From an uncultured Bacteroidota bacterium (lineage in GTDB: Bacteria > Bacteroidota > Bacteroidia > Chitinophagales > Chitinophagaceae), in the NCBI GenBank assembly GCA_946479615.1, contig CAMLGR010000154.1, positions 1-10,670 of the forward strand: a stretch of 10,670 bases of DNA, in the 5' to 3' direction. A model generated the notes under the pieces. That model made no database searches. It had not been told where the DNA came from and saw only the letters and a list, made by a program, of their open reading frames with translations. A program made the position numbers and the translations under genes. Positions 8,122 to 10,670 of the stretch are shown piece by piece. Each line of letters starts with the position of its first letter. Positions within the stretch are counted from its first letter, which is position 1.

Positions 8122-8164
8122 GGATGCATAAGGCATTTCCATGCCGGGATTATTGCATCCGGCA
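8122..8164 (-). other. Nested, mutually exclusive stem-loops just after a NarL-type regulator gene
   Basis: Beginning 22 bp after the stop codon of the upstream regulator. On the minus strand GGATGCA (8160-8154) can pair with TGCATCC (8128-8122), enclosing a second stem GGCAT-GGAA-ATGCC (8145-8132) capped by a GNRA-type tetraloop. The alternative stem TGCCGG/CCGGCA (8164-8159 with 8147-8142) overlaps both. This could be a 3'-end structure protecting or ending the transcript. No long U run follows, so calling it a terminator would be too strong. Confidence 0.45.
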
Positions 8165-8186
8165 GGTTGACGGACCGTTTGCCTGT

Positions 8187-8822
8187 TTAAATACCGTACT
8201 TATTGAGGTATTCGACCAGCGCAACGGAATTCCGCAGACCCAGCTTTTTCAGAATTTTGTACCGGTGTACTTCCACCGTTTTGGGTGTGATGAATAATTT
8301 CTCACCAATGGCTTTGGAAGAGAGCCCTTCTTTCAGGTACTTGATGATCTCGATCTCCCGCCCGGTAAGCTGATTTACTTTATTACCAGGATTATCACCA
8401 TTCATGGTTTGTTGGGCAAGGATATCTTTTATTTCCTGGCAGATATACGTCTTACCTGCCATGACTTCATTGATAGCCTTTACAAATTCGTCCACGTGTG
8501 AATTCTTGGTAACATAGCCGCTGGCGCCAAACTTCATCATCTTTTTTACGTAGTTCACCTGTGAATACAGGGAAACGATAATGACTTTGGTGCCGGGAGA
8601 ATGTTTTTTGCTGTTTTGAAGAACTTCAAAACCATCTAAAGGGCCCATGTTAATGTCAAGCAATAAAAGATCGGGCCGTTTGTCACGGATAATATTGATA
8701 GCTTCTATGCCATCACCCGTGGCTTCTACCGAATCGAATCTACTGTCTTGTCTTAGAAAGTTGGCCCATGTGTCTCTGATGAGAGTTTGATCGTCAACGA
8801 TCAATGCTTTTATTTTTTCCAT
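8187..8822 (-). CDS. NarL/FixJ-family response regulator
   Basis: A 211-residue receiver plus LuxR-type HTH regulator. Receiver residues are intact: D10/D11, phosphoacceptor D56 (LLLLDINMGPLDG), S84 and K106. The HTH (about 149-209) begins NQLTGREIEIIKYLKEGLSSKAIGEKL, with recognition segment ITPKTVEVHRYKILKKLGLRNS, a near-textbook LuxR-type sequence. I place the start at the Met before EKIKALIVDD. The frame stays open for 48 more codons to a Met at 8966, but that extension is AT-rich, unlike any receiver N-terminus, and carries an inverted repeat, so it is more likely leader DNA. No kinase adjoins it; it sits upstream of another NarL-type regulator in the same direction. Its targets and partner cannot be deduced. 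A compact stem-loop region follows its stop codon. Confidence 0.95.
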   Translation of the reverse strand: MEKIKALIVDDQTLIRDTWANFLRQDSRFDSVEATGDGIEAINIIRDKRPDLLLLDINMGPLDGFEVLQNSKKHSPGTKVIIVSLYSQVNYVKKMMKFGASGYVTKNSHVDEFVKAINEVMAGKTYICQEIKDILAQQTMNGDNPGNKVNQLTGREIEIIKYLKEGLSSKAIGEKLFITPKTVEVHRYKILKKLGLRNSVALVEYLNKYGI

Positions 8823-8847
8823 ATTACAAGGTTTCAGGCTAGAAAGA

Positions 8848-8895
8848 GCGAGTAAACAAGATTGCAAAAGATTACTATTCTGCGGGATTACTCGC
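8848..8895. repeat. 8-bp inverted repeat ahead of the 8187-8822 regulator gene
   Basis: GCGAGTAA (8848-8855) and TTACTCGC (8888-8895) are perfect reverse complements 32 bp apart, starting 26 bp before the chosen start codon. They could form a leader hairpin or serve as paired half-sites for autoregulation. The rest of the 460-bp gap (8823-9282) is AT-rich and contains no gene I can support. Confidence 0.4.
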
Positions 8896-9102
8896 AGTTC
8901 ATGGTTATCTTTTAAAAAATAAACCAGCAATAATCGAGAGCCCATAAAAAAAAGGAATGTTTGCAACGAAATCTGCGAAAAAGGTAATACTAAAAATTAA
9001 AATGAAAAAAAATAATATAAAGTTGTTTCAAAGAGAACCTGTTCTGCATGATCTACGTCAATAATGCTGCAAACAATTTCATCACTGATAATGCATCTAT
9101 TG

Positions 9103-9138
9103 TACAGTAGTTGGCATGCATTACAGTATGATTACTGT
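9103..9138. promoter_or_regulatory. Repeated TACAGTA half-sites with a short palindrome
   Basis: TACAGTA occurs at 9103-9109 and 9122-9128, 19 bp apart, and the second copy is part of the inverted repeat ACAGTA-TGAT-TACTGT (9123-9138). Two direct copies and one inverted copy on nearly the same DNA face look like operator half-sites. They lie about 280 bp before the 8187-8822 regulator gene. Confidence 0.25.
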
Positions 9139-9222
9139 TCTTCATTGAATCTGTATTATTTTCTTTGCTGCTATCAGAAGAGTGTAAGTAAAAACACCTA
9201 TATGGTAATGAAAAGGTATCGT

Positions 9223-9238
9223 AACGGCAGTGACCGTT
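9223..9238 (-). terminator. Weak terminator candidate after the degenerate receiver gene
   Basis: On the minus strand AACGG-TCACTG-CCGTT forms a 5-bp stem about 45 bp after the stop of the receiver-like gene, followed 8 bp later by TTTTCATT. The stem is short and the U tract is displaced, so this is tentative. Confidence 0.25.
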
Positions 9239-9282
9239 TCTATTATTAAGAACGAAAAGAAGAGGGATCGGACTATAAGTAT

Positions 9283-9708
9283 TTAAAATATCTTTCTTAT
9301 AAATTTTTCTTCATTTCTATTTAGTAATTCCTTTATCGCAGTGATCTTTTTCAGCATTTTTTTCATTGCATCAAGATCATTCTCTCCTTTAATGATATAA
9401 TCGAAAGCGCCGTTTTTCAATGCCTGGGTCGCTTCTTCTTTATTTTCTTTATTGCAAATGAATATCACATAAATATCCGGGTCGAATCGCTTGATCTTTT
9501 TTACTAAAGCCGGATCGCTCAGTTTATCCATACTATAATTCAGGAAGATCACATCAGGCTGATCTGTCAGATCATCCAGGAAATGTATTTCTTCCTGGTA
9601 CAGCCTGATTGATTTATACCCTATCACACCAAGATGTAGTTCATACATCTTTAATGAAAACAAGTCGTGATCAACAAGGAATATTTTTAAAGAGGAGATC
9701 GTTTTCAT
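9283..9708 (-). CDS. Degenerate stand-alone receiver (pseudo-receiver) protein
   Basis: A 141-residue protein with the receiver fold pattern but altered active site. The N-terminal acidic cluster is IFLVDHD (D13, D15), and the conserved Lys107 is present (FDYIIKGEND). The phosphoacceptor position after beta-3 reads PDVIFLNYSM, giving Asn57 instead of Asp, and the usual Thr/Ser after beta-4 is Cys85 (VIFICNKEN). Normal Asp phosphorylation is therefore unlikely; such pseudo-receivers usually act by constitutive or ligand-controlled protein contact. The C-terminus ends in a lysine-rich helix with no output domain. I start at the Met of MKTISSLKIF; a Met 4 codons earlier is possible. The open frame continues upstream to 9879, but that part is translated from palindromic repeat DNA and is not receiver-like. 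No partner is adjacent; the next gene upstream is rmlD. Confidence 0.85.
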   Translation of the reverse strand: MKTISSLKIFLVDHDLFSLKMYELHLGVIGYKSIRLYQEEIHFLDDLTDQPDVIFLNYSMDKLSDPALVKKIKRFDPDIYVIFICNKENKEEATQALKNGAFDYIIKGENDLDAMKKMLKKITAIKELLNRNEEKFIRKIF

Positions 9709-9847
9709 CGTGGTTTGCATTTGCCTAGCTGCTCTATATTGGTGCCAGATTGTTTGAGATGTGACAACCAGTATTTTGCAAAGTTCTTCTTGGTTGCTTT
9801 TTCCGGGAAATGGAAGGATTTTCCTTTTTACAGACAATTGTTGGAAA

Positions 9848-9988
9848 CGAGGTGACACCTCTGTATGAGAAGGTGACACCTCCAGCAGCAGGTGTCACCT
9901 CGTGTTAGTTGAATACTTGATTATCATTCATTTATTCCATTTGTCAGGAGACTGGAGGTGTCACCCTGGGGTAAGGAAGGTGTCACCT
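9848..9988. repeat. Cluster of five AGGTGWCACCT palindromic repeats
   Basis: Copies lie at 9850-9860 and 9871-9881 (AGGTGACACCT) and at 9890-9900, 9956-9966 and 9978-9988 (AGGTGTCACCT, the fourth ending in C). The two forms are reverse complements, so there are two copies in one orientation and three in the other. Flanks are paired too: CGAGGTGACACCT (9848-9860) with AGGTGTCACCTCG (9890-9902), GGTGACACCTCC (9872-9883) with GGAGGTGTCACC (9954-9965), and AAGGTGACACC (9870-9880) with GGTGTCACCTT (9979-9989). The last copy contains the rmlD stop codon. The cluster fills the gap between rmlD and the degenerate receiver; it may be a terminator-like structure, an operator array or a dispersed repeat. 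Confidence 0.9.
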
Positions 9989-10670
9989 TGAAATTTTAGA
10001 AAGACATACAGCCAGACTGGTCCGCCAGTCTTTTATTTTGATCCCGAAAGCACCCGCGATCTTTGCTGTATCAAAAACAGAATAAGCCGGTCTTTTTGCC
10101 AGTGTAGGATATTGCAAAGAAGAAACAGGATTGACCTCACAAACACTACTCGTTATTTCTTTAATAGCAACCGCAAAATCAAACCAACTGATATTTCCTG
10201 CATTGCTATAATGAAAAATACCCGATTGCCATTGATTCGATGCTATGATCTGCATGATCGCTTCTGCCAGATCCCCTGCATAGGTAGGCGAACCTGCCTG
10301 GTCATTCACCACATTGATCGATGGTTTCTCACTCATCAATCGCAGCATGGTCTTCACAAAATTTTTTCCGTATTCAGAATACACCCAGGAAGTCCGAATG
10401 ATCAAAGAAGCCGGATTGAATTGCAGTGCCAGTTGCTCTCCCTGCAATTTGGATGCACCATATATACTCTGCGGATTGGTGCCATCCGTTTCCCGGTAAG
10501 GCAAATGACCATTGCCATCAAAAACATAATCGGTTGAAATATGAATGAACCGCGTATCACTCTCTTTGCAAACAGCCGCCAGTATCCCCGTCGCCTGTGC
10601 ATTGACCTGGTAAGCCAAATCCTTTTCGGTTTCTGCTTTATCTACCGCCGTATAGGCCGCACAGTTAATT
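9983..10670 (-). CDS. rmlD: dTDP-4-dehydrorhamnose reductase, 5' end outside window
   Basis: Last enzyme of dTDP-L-rhamnose synthesis: NADPH-dependent reduction of dTDP-4-dehydro-L-rhamnose, supplying L-rhamnose for surface polysaccharides. The 228 visible residues cover roughly the C-terminal three quarters of a protein usually 285-300 long. The frame is open to the right edge, starting INCAAYTAVDKAE, a typical RmlD segment; the N-terminal nucleotide-binding glycine motif lies off the window. Visible landmarks are STDYVFDG, the short-chain dehydrogenase YxxxK pair in YGASKLQGE, RTSWVYSEYGKNFV and the C-terminal KRPAYSVFDTAKI. A TTG at 10618 is an internal codon, not the start. The TGA stop at 9983-9985 and the final Arg codon lie within a palindromic repeat. 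It is the only metabolic gene here and probably ends a rhamnose operon to the right. Confidence 0.94.
   Translation of the reverse strand, partial: INCAAYTAVDKAETEKDLAYQVNAQATGILAAVCKESDTRFIHISTDYVFDGNGHLPYRETDGTNPQSIYGASKLQGEQLALQFNPASLIIRTSWVYSEYGKNFVKTMLRLMSEKPSINVVNDQAGSPTYAGDLAEAIMQIIASNQWQSGIFHYSNAGNISWFDFAVAIKEITSSVCEVNPVSSLQYPTLAKRPAYSVFDTAKIAGAFGIKIKDWRTSLAVCLSKISR

Noticed and set aside
8823..8966. 48-residue N-terminal extension of the 8187-8822 regulator
   Set aside because: AT-rich, not receiver-like, and contains an inverted repeat; MEKIKALIVDD is the standard family start.
9064..9249. Plus-strand open frame of 61 codons in the large gap
   Set aside because: Composition is that of AT-rich spacer, with no recognisable domain and the opposite strand to every other gene; it also covers the candidate operator and terminator motifs.
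9732..9747. Sigma-54 promoter before the degenerate receiver gene
   Set aside because: The minus strand has TGGCAC for the -24 box, but the -12 position reads TAGA instead of TTGC and would place the start almost at the initiation codon.
9709..9879. N-terminal extension of the degenerate receiver up to a Met at 9879
   Set aside because: Its first residues are read from the palindromic repeats, the rest resembles no domain, and the receiver fold starts normally at the Met at 9708.
9848..9988. CRISPR array
   Set aside because: The units are only 11 bp, palindromic, unevenly spaced and in mixed orientation, with no cas genes nearby.
10112..10537. Plus-strand open frame of 141 codons opposite rmlD
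   Set aside because: It is the antisense shadow of a clearly recognisable RmlD coding sequence.
10616..10618. TTG as the start codon of rmlD
   Set aside because: The same frame continues upstream to the window edge with conserved RmlD sequence (INCAAYTAVDKAE), so the codon is internal.

Overview
The window looks like a chromosomal piece of a Bacteroidota genome, most likely Chitinophagaceae or a close relative. I infer this from the AT-leaning base composition, the lack of Shine-Dalgarno sequences before convincing start codons, and the style of the proteins: PAS-rich cytosolic kinases, NarL/FixJ-type regulators and a FIST protein. This is reading, not a database match. Every gene I can support lies on the minus strand, so the window reads from right to left.

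From the right edge in transcription order: (1) the C-terminal three quarters of rmlD (dTDP-4-dehydrorhamnose reductase), whose TGA stop lies inside a short palindromic repeat; (2) an intergenic stretch with five copies of the palindrome AGGTGWCACCT; (3) a stand-alone receiver-like protein with Asn where the phosphoacceptor Asp should be; (4) a 460-bp AT-rich spacer with possible regulatory inverted repeats; (5) a NarL-type response regulator (8187-8822); (6) a spacer of about 265 bp with a compact nested stem-loop and an 83-bp imperfect palindrome; (7) a second NarL-type response regulator (7294-7920); (8) a 355-bp spacer with a duplicated 16-18 bp motif and inverted repeats; (9) a soluble PAS/HisKA_3 histidine kinase followed 41 bp later by a receiver-only regulator; (10) a 190-bp spacer with a perfect FNR-type box, TTGATGTTAATCAA; (11) a tight three-gene operon (gaps of 7 and 8 bp) encoding an NtrC-family sigma-54 activator, a FIST-domain sensor protein and a large four-PAS histidine kinase that runs off the left edge.

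Apart from rmlD the window is a signal-transduction island: two kinases, three canonical receiver proteins with or without LuxR-type HTH, one degenerate receiver, one sigma-54 activator and one FIST sensor. The likely logic of the left operon is that FIST binds a small ligand and informs the cytosolic multi-PAS kinase, which passes phosphate to the NtrC-like activator. The middle pair (kinase 5784-6938 and receiver 5338-5742) is a second module, whose output may be the nearby NarL-type regulators because its own receiver lacks a DNA-binding domain. These partnerships are inferred from gene order only. The most unusual parts are the palindromic repeats, the Asn-substituted receiver, and the FIST/sigma-54/multi-PAS operon behind an FNR-like site.
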